A program made the translations under genes and the position numbers. The notes beneath the pieces are model-generated. The model had not been told where the DNA came from. It was given only the letters and a program-made list of their open reading frames with translations, and searched no databases. This document shows positions 1 through 5,432 of a stretch of DNA of 5,550 bases, in pieces (the first letter of the stretch is position 1; each line of letters starts with the position of its first letter). The stretch spans positions 1 to 5,550 of the forward strand of contig CAZDJK010000075.1 of NCBI GenBank assembly GCA_964505725.1, written 5' to 3'. The stretch comes from CAVRJC01 sp964505725. Its GTDB lineage: Bacteria; Actinomycetota; Acidimicrobiia; IMCC26256; DASPTH01.

Positions 1-1062
1 CCGGTCGAACAGCGCGGCGACCTCGGTCGGCTCGATGCGCGTGCCCGAGTTCGCCACCCGCACCGACGCGGTGGTGGCGTCGCTCGTGGTCTCCACCGTG
101 ATCCACCCGCTGTCGACGTTGTGGCGGATCGCGTTCTCCACCAGGTTGGCCACGAGGCGCTCGAGCAGCGACCCGTCGCCGACCACCTCCGCCGGCTCCA
201 GCGTGGTCTGCACGTCGAGCATCCGCGCGCCCGCCTCGTCGGCGAGCCGGCGGCACGCGGTGTCGGCCAGCGCCGAGAGATCGACGACGTCGGTCGCCAG
301 CGACGCGGCATCGCTGCGCGCGAGCACGAGCAGGCTGTCGATGAGCTGCTCGCTCCGTGCCGTCGCCTCCCGGATGGTCTCCGCCATCTCGCGCAGCTCG
401 CCGGGTGTCGCCTCCGGATCGGCCATCGTCACGTCGATCTCGGCCCGGATGATCGCGAGCGGCGTGCGCAGCTCGTGCGAGGCGTCGGCCACGAACCGGC
501 GCTGGGCGTCGAACGCAGACTCCAGGCGCCCCAGCATGTCGTCGAAGGTGTCGGCGAGCTCCTTGAGCTCGTCGTGGGGGCCGTCGAGCGCGATGCGGTC
601 GTGCAGGTTCGACTCCGAGAGCTTCCGGGCGGTGCTCGTCATCCGGTGCACCGGCCGGAGCACCCGCCCCGCGATCACCCAGCCGAGCCCGAGTGACGCC
701 GCGCTCATCACCGCCAGGGCGAGCGCCGATTCGGTGAGGAGGTGCTCGAGGTGGTCGTGCACGATCTCGTGCTCCACGTCGCGGAACACCGACTGGTCGT
801 CGGCGTCGGGCAGCTCGCCCTTCTCGCCCGTGCGCACCTCGCTCGGGGGGATGCCCAGCCGCTGCGCCACCGCGATCCGGATCTCGTCGGGGTTCGCGTG
901 CAGGCTTCGGTCGACGAGGAAGTAGTTGAGCGCGAGCAGCACCGCGCCGGCGACGACGAACAGCGCGGTGTACCAGAGCGTCAGGCGCCAGCGCGCGCTC
1001 AGATGGGTCCGGTGCTCCCGGCCGGCGCGCGGCGGGCGTGCGGTGGCGTCGGCGTCGGTCAC
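1..1062 (-). CDS. Sensor histidine kinase, C-terminus cut by window edge
   Basis: Membrane sensor kinase that autophosphorylates on His and passes phosphate to the response regulator encoded just upstream. The 354 visible residues start at a GTG whose GTGA overlaps the regulator stop by 4 nt; no ATG lies near. Order: basic N-tail, TM1 about 29-50, short extracytoplasmic segment 51-112, TM2 about 113-134, HAMP about 131-183 beginning at VLRPVHRM, then the dimerisation/phosphoacceptor motif DASHELRTPLA with phospho-His H196. The ATPase domain has an N box NLVENAIRHN (N310) and a G1-like VANSGTRIEP near 336-345, the variant form common in actinobacterial kinases. The remaining ATPase lobe lies beyond position 1. 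An acidic, His-rich stretch (residues 97-107, H98/H102/H104/H107) sits just outside TM2. The class is certain from motifs; the signal sensed is unknown. Confidence 0.95.
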   Translation of the reverse strand, partial: MTDADATARPPRAGREHRTHLSARWRLTLWYTALFVVAGAVLLALNYFLVDRSLHANPDEIRIAVAQRLGIPPSEVRTGEKGELPDADDQSVFRDVEHEIVHDHLEHLLTESALALAVMSAASLGLGWVIAGRVLRPVHRMTSTARKLSESNLHDRIALDGPHDELKELADTFDDMLGRLESAFDAQRRFVADASHELRTPLAIIRAEIDVTMADPEATPGELREMAETIREATARSEQLIDSLLVLARSDAASLATDVVDLSALADTACRRLADEAGARMLDVQTTLEPAEVVGDGSLLERLVANLVENAIRHNVDSGWITVETTSDATTASVRVANSGTRIEPTEVAALFDR

Positions 1063-1712
1063 GGGACGCGGTAGCCCACGCCGGTGACGGTCTCGATGAC
1101 GGGCGGGTCGCCGAGCTTCTTGCGCAGCGTCATCACGGTGACGCGCACGGTGTTGGTGAACGGGTTGGTGTACTCGTCCCAGGCGCGTTCCAGGAGCTCC
1201 TCGGCGCTCACGACCGCGCCGTCCACGCGGAGCAGCTCCTCGAGCACCGCGAGCTCCTTGGGCGAGAGCGCGAGGTCGACGCCGTCACGCGTCGCGGTGC
1301 GCTTCCCCAGGTCGACGCGGATGCCGGCGCGTTCGAGCACCGGGCTCGGGGGCGGGTGCCGTCGGCCGAGGGCCCGCACGCGGGCGACGAGCTCGGCGAA
1401 CGCGAACGGCTTGCCGAGGTAGTCGTCGGCGCCGAGCGCGAGCCCATCGACGAGGTCCTGCGTGCTGCCCGACGCGGTCAGCATGAGGATGCGCGCGGGC
1501 GCACCCTGGTCCTTGAGCGTGCGGCACACCTCGTCGCCGTGCACCACCGGGAGCGCCCGGTCGAGCACCACGACGTCGTAGTCGACGAGCGAGGCCTTCT
1601 CCAGCGCGGTGGCGCCGTCACCGGCGTGGTCCACCGCGATCCCCTCGCGGCGGAACCCGCGCTCGAGCGTGCGCGCCAGGAGAGGCTCGTCTTCCACCAG
1701 GAGCACACGCAT
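1059..1712 (-). CDS. OmpR/PhoB-family two-component response regulator
   Basis: Cytoplasmic DNA-binding transcription factor of 217 residues, the usual length for the OmpR class. The receiver domain (1-115) shows the acidic pair E7/D8, phosphoacceptor D51 in VVVLDRALPVVHGDEVC, T79 in LMLTAS and K101 in GADDYLGKPF. The C-terminal winged helix (about 125-217) ends in NTVRVTVMTLRKKLG and the family-typical TVTGVGYRVP. The ATG at 1712 was chosen because the receiver fold begins there (MRVLLVEDE) and a GAGGG ribosome site lies 10 nt upstream. A longer reading from 1799 adds 29 residues that match no domain. It overlaps the kinase gene by 4 nt, so the two are translationally coupled. By position it is the likely regulator of the divergent redox operon, and perhaps of itself. 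Confidence 0.96.
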   Translation of the reverse strand: MRVLLVEDEPLLARTLERGFRREGIAVDHAGDGATALEKASLVDYDVVVLDRALPVVHGDEVCRTLKDQGAPARILMLTASGSTQDLVDGLALGADDYLGKPFAFAELVARVRALGRRHPPPSPVLERAGIRVDLGKRTATRDGVDLALSPKELAVLEELLRVDGAVVSAEELLERAWDEYTNPFTNTVRVTVMTLRKKLGDPPVIETVTGVGYRVP

Positions 1713-1720
1713 GAGCCGAT

Positions 1721-1727
1721 TTCCCTC
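1721..1727 (-). promoter_or_regulatory. Ribosome binding site of the response regulator
   Basis: On the minus strand GAGGGAA ends 8 nt before the ATG at 1712 (GAGGG to ATG is 10 nt). It supports this ATG over the in-frame upstream start at 1799. Confidence 0.6.
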
Positions 1728-1740
1728 GTCCGGGCGAAGG

Positions 1741-1758
1741 TTACGGATCCGCCCGTAA
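1741..1758. repeat. Inverted repeat TTACGG-N6-CCGTAA
   Basis: Perfect 6-bp arms, TTACGG at 1741-1746 and CCGTAA at 1753-1758, separated by 6 nt. It begins 28 nt upstream of the response-regulator ATG. The right arm read on the minus strand extends to CTTTACGGG, resembling CTTTACGCC at 1828-1836 on the plus strand. It could be an operator or a small hairpin in the regulator leader; no U-tract follows, so it is not a terminator. Confidence 0.5.
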
Positions 1759-1810
1759 AGCGAGGATAAGCACCCGCTGGCCGGGCGGCCGGCTCGCACG
1801 GGACCGCCGC

Positions 1811-1826
1811 CTGAGAGGCCTCTCAG
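1811..1826. promoter_or_regulatory. Perfect 16-bp palindrome, candidate operator
   Basis: CTGAGAGGCCTCTCAG is identical to its own reverse complement. It ends 43 nt before the ATG at 1870 and lies 98 nt from the regulator start at 1712, closer to the redox operon. A dyad of this length in an intergenic region suggests a homodimeric binding site. OmpR-class regulators more often bind direct repeats, so either the half-site CTCTCAG is used in opposed orientation here or another factor binds. No T-run follows, so a terminator is unlikely. Confidence 0.55.
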
Positions 1827-1869
1827 CCTTTACGCCTGCGTTATCGCGGGTTCCGTACCGTCGTCGTCG

Positions 1870-2184
1870 ATGGCTCCCGTGTCGCCCAACCGACGTGACC
1901 TCGGCCTCCGACGGGTCTCGCGCTGGTCGCGCTGGACCGCGGTCGGCGCCGCCGCCGCCGTCGGCTCCCTCGCGGCGTACGTCGCCCACGCCGCCCCCGG
2001 CGCTTCGGGCTCGACGTCGTCGTCCGGTGGCTCGACGGCGGCGACGTCGCCGCCCGCGACCTCACCCCCGCAGGCGGTCCCGGGCGCCGGGAGCGCCACC
2101 AGGTCGCCCACGACCACCCCGCCCACCACGAGCCCGCCGAGGGTGGTGGTGCCGCGGCCGCACACGGTGACGCGCGGCTCGTGA
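1870..2184 (+). CDS. Small secreted or membrane-anchored Ser/Thr/Pro-rich protein
   Basis: A protein of 104 residues whose family I do not recognise. The basic N-terminus (R8, R9, R14, R15, R18, R21) precedes a hydrophobic stretch at about 23-41 (AVGAAAAVGSLAAYVAHA) that could be an anchor or a signal peptide cut after AHA (about 41). The rest is low complexity in Ser, Thr, Pro, Ala and Gly, with TSPP/TTPP clusters, and should be disordered outside the membrane. Strong third-position G/C and a 4-nt GTGA overlap with the next gene support real coding. The ATG at 1870 has no clear ribosome site; no other in-frame start nearby is better. It heads the operon, so it may be an accessory or scaffold for the membrane cytochrome. 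No cofactor motif or Cys is present. Confidence 0.75.
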   Translation: MAPVSPNRRDLGLRRVSRWSRWTAVGAAAAVGSLAAYVAHAAPGASGSTSSSGGSTAATSPPATSPPQAVPGAGSATRSPTTTPPTTSPPRVVVPRPHTVTRGS

Positions 2185-3323
2185 TCGCGGCAGCCTCGGC
2201 CTCGAAGTGGGCGTGGTACGTCGCACGCGCGTCGGGCGTCGTGAGCCTGGTGCTGCTGACCGCGAGCGTCGTGCTCGGGATCGTCACCAGCATGCGGTGG
2301 GCGAGCGAGCGCTGGCCCCGGTTCGTCACCACCATGCTGCACCGGAACCTCTCGCTGTTCGCGGTGCTCTTCCTCGGCGTGCACATCGTCACCGTCGTGG
2401 CCGACGGGTTCGCGCCGATCCGCTGGCTCGACGTGGTCGTGCCGTTCGCGTCGCCCTACCGCACGTTCTGGCTCGGGCTCGGGACGGTCGCGTTCGACCT
2501 CGTCGGCGTGCTCGTGGTCACCAGCCTGCTGCGCCCGCACATCGGCCCGCGGGTGTGGCGCGCGGTCCACTGGCTCGCGTACCTCTGCTGGCCGGTGGCC
2601 GTGCTGCACGGCCTCGCCACCGGCACCGACACGACGGGCCGCGTGTTCCTGGTCGTCGACGCGGCGTGCGTCGTGGCCGTGGTCACCGCGCTCCTGCTGC
2701 GCATCCGCGCCACCGCCGACCGCAACGCCCGCGGCTGGCTGCTCGGCACGGTCGCCCTCGCGCCGGTGCTGCTCCTGGTGTGGCTGCAGAGCGGGCCGCT
2801 CGCGCCCGGGTGGGCGGCGCGCTCGGGCACGCCGGCGTCGCTGCTCGCGGGCGGTGCCGCAGCCGGCGCGACGGCCGCTGCGCCCGCCTCGTCGGCGCCC
2901 GCGTCTGCCGCGCCGGCTCCGTCGACCGCACCACCCGCGTCCCCCACGTTGGGCCCGTCGTTCGCGGCCTCGTTCAGCGGCACCGCGACCCGGTCGGTGG
3001 GCGCGAACGGCGCGGTCACCCTCCGCCTCGACGCGCCGGTCGGCAGCTCGCGCCTGGAGGTGGTCCTCGACGGCGCCGACAACGGCAGCGGGCTCCTCGT
3101 GCAGCGCGGCGCGGCCACGATCTCCGACACCGCCGGCACAACCCTGTTCGACGGCGCGCTGGCTTCCATCGACGACGGGACCCTCTTCCTCACGCCGAGC
3201 AGCTCCTCCGGCTCGTCCGTCGGCCTCGCCATCCGCCTCGACCAGCTCGACCAGACCGGCGGGACGGTGCGCGGCTCGGTGCGGGCGATCAGCGTGGGCG
3301 GTGGCGGGGGGAGCGAGCGGTGA
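2181..3323 (+). CDS. Ferric-reductase-like transmembrane di-haem protein with C-terminal soluble domain
   Basis: Integral membrane cytochrome of 380 residues, expected to move electrons across the membrane through two b haems. Six hydrophobic segments lie near 12-36, 54-75, 95-118, 127-147, 155-174 and 185-203. Histidines H54/H68 and H130/H143 fall in segments 2 and 4 with 13 and 12 intervening residues, the spacing of the haem ligands in NOX2 (H101/H115, H209/H222) and the ferric-reductase-like family. Arg-rich loops 1, 3 and 5 put both termini outside. An Ala/Pro/Ser linker (about 213-255) leads to a beta-rich domain (about 258-372) of unknown family. There is no FAD/NAD(P)H-binding domain, so a separate electron donor is needed; the next gene is the natural candidate. 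The GTG start overlaps the previous stop as GTGA; its ribosome site is weak. Confidence 0.88.
   Translation: MIAAASASKWAWYVARASGVVSLVLLTASVVLGIVTSMRWASERWPRFVTTMLHRNLSLFAVLFLGVHIVTVVADGFAPIRWLDVVVPFASPYRTFWLGLGTVAFDLVGVLVVTSLLRPHIGPRVWRAVHWLAYLCWPVAVLHGLATGTDTTGRVFLVVDAACVVAVVTALLLRIRATADRNARGWLLGTVALAPVLLLVWLQSGPLAPGWAARSGTPASLLAGGAAAGATAAAPASSAPASAAPAPSTAPPASPTLGPSFAASFSGTATRSVGANGAVTLRLDAPVGSSRLEVVLDGADNGSGLLVQRGAATISDTAGTTLFDGALASIDDGTLFLTPSSSSGSSVGLAIRLDQLDQTGGTVRGSVRAISVGGGGGSER
3306..3313 (+). promoter_or_regulatory. Ribosome binding site of the NuoF-like gene
   Basis: GGGGGGAG ends 6 nt before the GTG at 3320, inside the 3' end of the preceding gene. It fixes this start, although the reading frame is open far upstream. 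Confidence 0.6.
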
Positions 3324-4630
3324 GCGCGCCCGCGGCAACGCTCACGGGCGCGCCCCCCGGTGTCCGTCGCCTGCTCGCGGGCCCCGACGGCACCGAGTCG
3401 CTCGCCGAGCACGAGGCGCGGCTCGGCCCGTTGCCGCCGCGCCGCCACGAGCACGGCCACCACCTCATCGACGTGGTCGGACGCAGCGGACTCCGCGGCC
3501 GGGGCGGGAGCGGCTTCCCCACCGAGACCAAGATGCGCGCGGTCGCCGCCGGCCGCGGCGCACGCGTGGTCGTCGCCAACGGGTGCGAGGGCGAGCCCGC
3601 GAGCGCGAAGGACGCGTACCTCCTCGCCAACCGTCCGCACCTCGTGCTCGACGGCGCGGTCCTGGCCGCGCACGCGGTCAACGCTCGTGACGTCATCATC
3701 ACGGTCGACCGGTGGAACGTCGAGGGGCTCTCGGTGATGCTCGACGCGCTCGCCGAACGCGAGCGGGTGCACCGGCACACGGGCACCCGCATCCGAATCG
3801 TCGACGTGCCGGCGCGGTATGTCGCCGGCGAGGAGAGCGCGCTCGTGCACTTCCTGAACGGGGGCGACGCCAAGCCGGTGTTCGTCCCGCCGCGCCCGTT
3901 CGAGCGCGGCGTAAAGGGGCGGCCCACCCTGATCCAGAACGTCGAGACGCTGAGCCACCTCGCGCTCATCGGCCGGTTCGGCGCCGACTGGTACCGCGGC
4001 GTGGGCTCCGAGAGCGAGCCCGGCACCGCGCTGGTCACCCTCGGCGGTGCCGTCGCCGACCCCGGGGTGTACGAGACCGCGATGGGCACCACCGTCGGCG
4101 ATCTCGTGGCGGCCGCCGGCGGCACGTCGTCCGACGTGGGCGCGTTCCTCCTCGGCGGCTACTTCGGCACCTGGATCCCCGCCGACGCCGCGTGGGACCT
4201 CGGCCTGAGCCACGGTGAGCTCCAGCGCGCCGGCGCCGCGTTCGGGTGCGGCATCGTGTACGCGCTCTCCGCCGACGTGTGCGGCCTCGCCGAGACCGCG
4301 CGCGTCGTGCGGTACCTGGCGGGGGAGACCGCCGGGCAGTGCGGACCGTGCGTGTTCGGGCTCGACGCGATCGCGGGCGCGCTCGAGCGCATCGCCGCGG
4401 GTCGCAACGTCGAGCAGAGCGCGGGGCTCGTGCGGCGGTGGACGAAGCAGGTCGCCGGCCGCGGCGCCTGCCACATGCCCGACGGCGCCGTCCGGCTCGT
4501 CACCACCGCGCTCGACACCTTCGCCGACGAGCTCCACCGCCACGTCGCCCGCGGTGCGTGCGCGACCGCGCGCCGCCGCGGTGTGCTGCCGGTCCCCGGG
4601 CTGAACGAGCGGGAGGACGCCTGGCGATGA
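3320..4630 (+). CDS. NuoF-like NAD(P)H-oxidising FMN/iron-sulfur flavoprotein
   Basis: Cytoplasmic flavoprotein of 436 residues resembling the NADH-binding 51-kDa subunit of complex I, here without NuoE or NuoG. Order: FMN/NADH glycine-rich loop GLRGRGGSGFPTETK (57-71), ANGCEGEPASAKD (86-98, equivalent to NADESEPGTxKD), GEESAL (170-175), the conserved GRPTLIQNVETL (200-211), an SLBB fold about 236-269, and the C-terminal Fe-S helical domain. Canonical E-S-C-G-x-C-x-P-C reads ETAGQCGPC: C341, C344 and distant C384 are present, but the first ligand is A338. Extra cysteines are C310, C321 and C414. The GTG at 3320 gives GTGA overlap with the previous stop; the open frame back to 2207 is an Arg-rich shadow. 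It probably feeds electrons to the adjacent ferredoxin and cytochromes; NADH versus NADPH preference cannot be read. Confidence 0.92.
   Translation: MSAPAATLTGAPPGVRRLLAGPDGTESLAEHEARLGPLPPRRHEHGHHLIDVVGRSGLRGRGGSGFPTETKMRAVAAGRGARVVVANGCEGEPASAKDAYLLANRPHLVLDGAVLAAHAVNARDVIITVDRWNVEGLSVMLDALAERERVHRHTGTRIRIVDVPARYVAGEESALVHFLNGGDAKPVFVPPRPFERGVKGRPTLIQNVETLSHLALIGRFGADWYRGVGSESEPGTALVTLGGAVADPGVYETAMGTTVGDLVAAAGGTSSDVGAFLLGGYFGTWIPADAAWDLGLSHGELQRAGAAFGCGIVYALSADVCGLAETARVVRYLAGETAGQCGPCVFGLDAIAGALERIAAGRNVEQSAGLVRRWTKQVAGRGACHMPDGAVRLVTTALDTFADELHRHVARGACATARRRGVLPVPGLNEREDAWR
4611..4616 (+). promoter_or_regulatory. Ribosome binding site of the ferredoxin gene
   Basis: GGGAGG, a near-perfect core, lies 10 nt before the ATG at 4627. 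It favours this start over the in-frame ATG at 4639, which would also break the 4-nt overlap pattern. Confidence 0.6.
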
Positions 4631-4830
4631 GCGAGCAGATGCGGGTCGACCCGATCCGGTGCGACGCGCAGGGCCTGTGCGCGGAGCTGTTCCCCGAGTG
4701 GATCAGCTACGACGACTGGGGGTACCCGGTGATCCGTCCCGATCCGATCCCCGAGCACCTCCGCGAGCACGCGTGCCGGGCGGTGAGTGCCTGCCCGCGG
4801 GTCGCGCTCGTGCTGGTGGAGACGCGATGA
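4627..4830 (+). CDS. Small [3Fe-4S]-type ferredoxin
   Basis: Soluble single-electron carrier of 67 residues, the normal size for actinobacterial ferredoxins of the kind that serve P450s. Ligand pattern: C12-x5-C18 (RCDAQGLCAE) and C56-Pro57 (SACPRVAL). The central position that is Cys in [4Fe-4S] or Asp in some archaeal ferredoxins is Q15, so a three-Cys [3Fe-4S] cluster is expected. C50, six residues before C56, is an additional cysteine. The sequence is acidic in the middle (EWISYDD), as usual for carriers that dock on basic partners. The ATG overlaps the preceding stop as ATGA. Position between the flavoprotein and a cytochrome b suggests it shuttles electrons between them; no P450 gene is in view. 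Confidence 0.9.
   Translation: MSEQMRVDPIRCDAQGLCAELFPEWISYDDWGYPVIRPDPIPEHLREHACRAVSACPRVALVLVETR
4818..4821 (+). promoter_or_regulatory. Ribosome binding site of the cytochrome b gene
   Basis: GGAG lies 5 nt before the ATG at 4827, within the end of the ferredoxin gene. Confidence 0.45.
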
Positions 4831-5432
4831 CCGTCACCGCCGAGAGGGAGACGACCGCGGCGGCGGGCGTCGAGGGCAACGCGCGGCTCACCGGCCTCGC
4901 GGCCACGCTGCTGTTCGTCGCGCTTGCGGTCGAGGGGGTGACGATCCTGCGCGTCCGCGAGCTGCTGAGCGTCCACGTGTTCGTGGGCATGGTCGTTGGT
5001 GCGCTGATCCTGCTCAAGCTCGGGTCGACGGGCTACCGGTTCGCCCGCTACTACGCCGGCCGCCCGGCGTACGTCGAGCGGGGCGCGCCGGCGCCGGTGC
5101 TGCGGTGGATCGGGCCGTTCGTCGTGCTCACGAGCATCGCCGTCGTCGTGACCGGCATCGTGCTGATCAGCAGCGGCCGGGGTGCACGCGATCCGTGGCT
5201 GGGGCTGCACAAGGCGTCGTTCATCGTATGGATCGTGCTCATGGCCGTGCACGTGCTCGGCCACCTGCGCGAGACCGCGCAGCTCACCGCGAGCGAGCTC
5301 GGCGCGCAGCAGGCGCCCGCGGTGCCCGGGCGCGCGGCGCGGCTCGCGCTCGCGGCACTGACGATCGCGGTCGGGTCGGCAGCCGGCGTCGCCGCGCTGA
5401 GCTGGGTGTCGGCCTGGCACGTCAGGGCGTGA
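4827..5432 (+). CDS. Cytochrome b561-like multi-spanning membrane protein
   Basis: Membrane protein of 201 residues with five hydrophobic segments near 21-41, 48-67, 94-116, 129-148 and 171-192. Candidate haem ligands are H50 at the start of segment 2 (LLSVHVFVGM), H128 at the entrance of segment 4 (GLHKASF) and H142/H146 within it (MAVHVLGHL). H128 and H142 are 14 apart. This is the general layout of b-type cytochromes of the b561/DUF4405-like kind, and the redox context supports haem binding, but I cannot name the family with certainty. The ATG overlaps the ferredoxin stop as ATGA. It is the last gene of the block and its final 11 nt overlap a convergent gene. It may take electrons from the ferredoxin or pair with the ferric-reductase-like protein. 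Confidence 0.8.
   Translation: MTVTAERETTAAAGVEGNARLTGLAATLLFVALAVEGVTILRVRELLSVHVFVGMVVGALILLKLGSTGYRFARYYAGRPAYVERGAPAPVLRWIGPFVVLTSIAVVVTGIVLISSGRGARDPWLGLHKASFIVWIVLMAVHVLGHLRETAQLTASELGAQQAPAVPGRAARLALAALTIAVGSAAGVAALSWVSAWHVRA

Larger units (their letters stand above)
1713..1869. promoter_or_regulatory. Divergent intergenic control region
   Basis: These 157 nt separate the leftward response-regulator/kinase pair from the rightward five-gene redox operon and must contain or overlap both promoters. No convincing -35/-10 pair could be assigned on either strand: TTATCCT on the minus strand (about 1763-1769) and TTTACG on the plus strand (1829-1834) are only weak candidates. Structured elements inside are the palindrome at 1811-1826, the inverted repeat at 1741-1758 and a further TTACG at 1830-1834. 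Regulation of both operons from here by the encoded response regulator is inferred from layout only. Confidence 0.65.

Noticed and set aside
35..925. Plus-strand open frame of 296 codons at the left edge
   Set aside because: It is a Ser/Arg-rich shadow of the histidine kinase, whose HAMP, H-box and N-box motifs read clearly on the minus strand.
1713..1799. 29-residue N-terminal extension of the response regulator
   Set aside because: The receiver domain begins at the ATG at 1712 with a suitable ribosome site; the extension would consume most of the control region and matches nothing.
1811..1834. Rho-independent terminator at the palindrome
   Set aside because: The dyad has no loop to spare and no T-run follows on either side; it lies upstream of both divergent genes, where a terminator is not expected.
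1891..1995. Twin-arginine (Tat) signal in the small exported protein
   Set aside because: R8-R9 is present, but the following residues do not match the RRxFLK pattern and the hydrophobic stretch starts about 14 residues later, so a general signal or anchor is more likely.
2207..3319. Apparent N-terminal extension fusing about 370 residues to the NuoF-like protein
   Set aside because: The extension is an Arg-rich out-of-frame reading of the ferric-reductase-like gene. The GTG at 3320 has a good ribosome site and fits the 4-nt overlap pattern.
1830..3338. Minus-strand open frame of 502 codons covering the intergenic edge and first two operon genes
   Set aside because: Low-complexity Arg/Gly/Ala/Glu composition, no motif, and it lies antisense to genes with clear coding signatures.
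2456..4543. Long minus-strand open frame of 695 codons opposite the NOX-like and NuoF-like genes
   Set aside because: It spans two well-supported plus-strand genes, is compositionally biased (Arg, Ala, Gly, His, Val) and shows no domain motif; long antisense frames are expected in DNA this G+C-rich.
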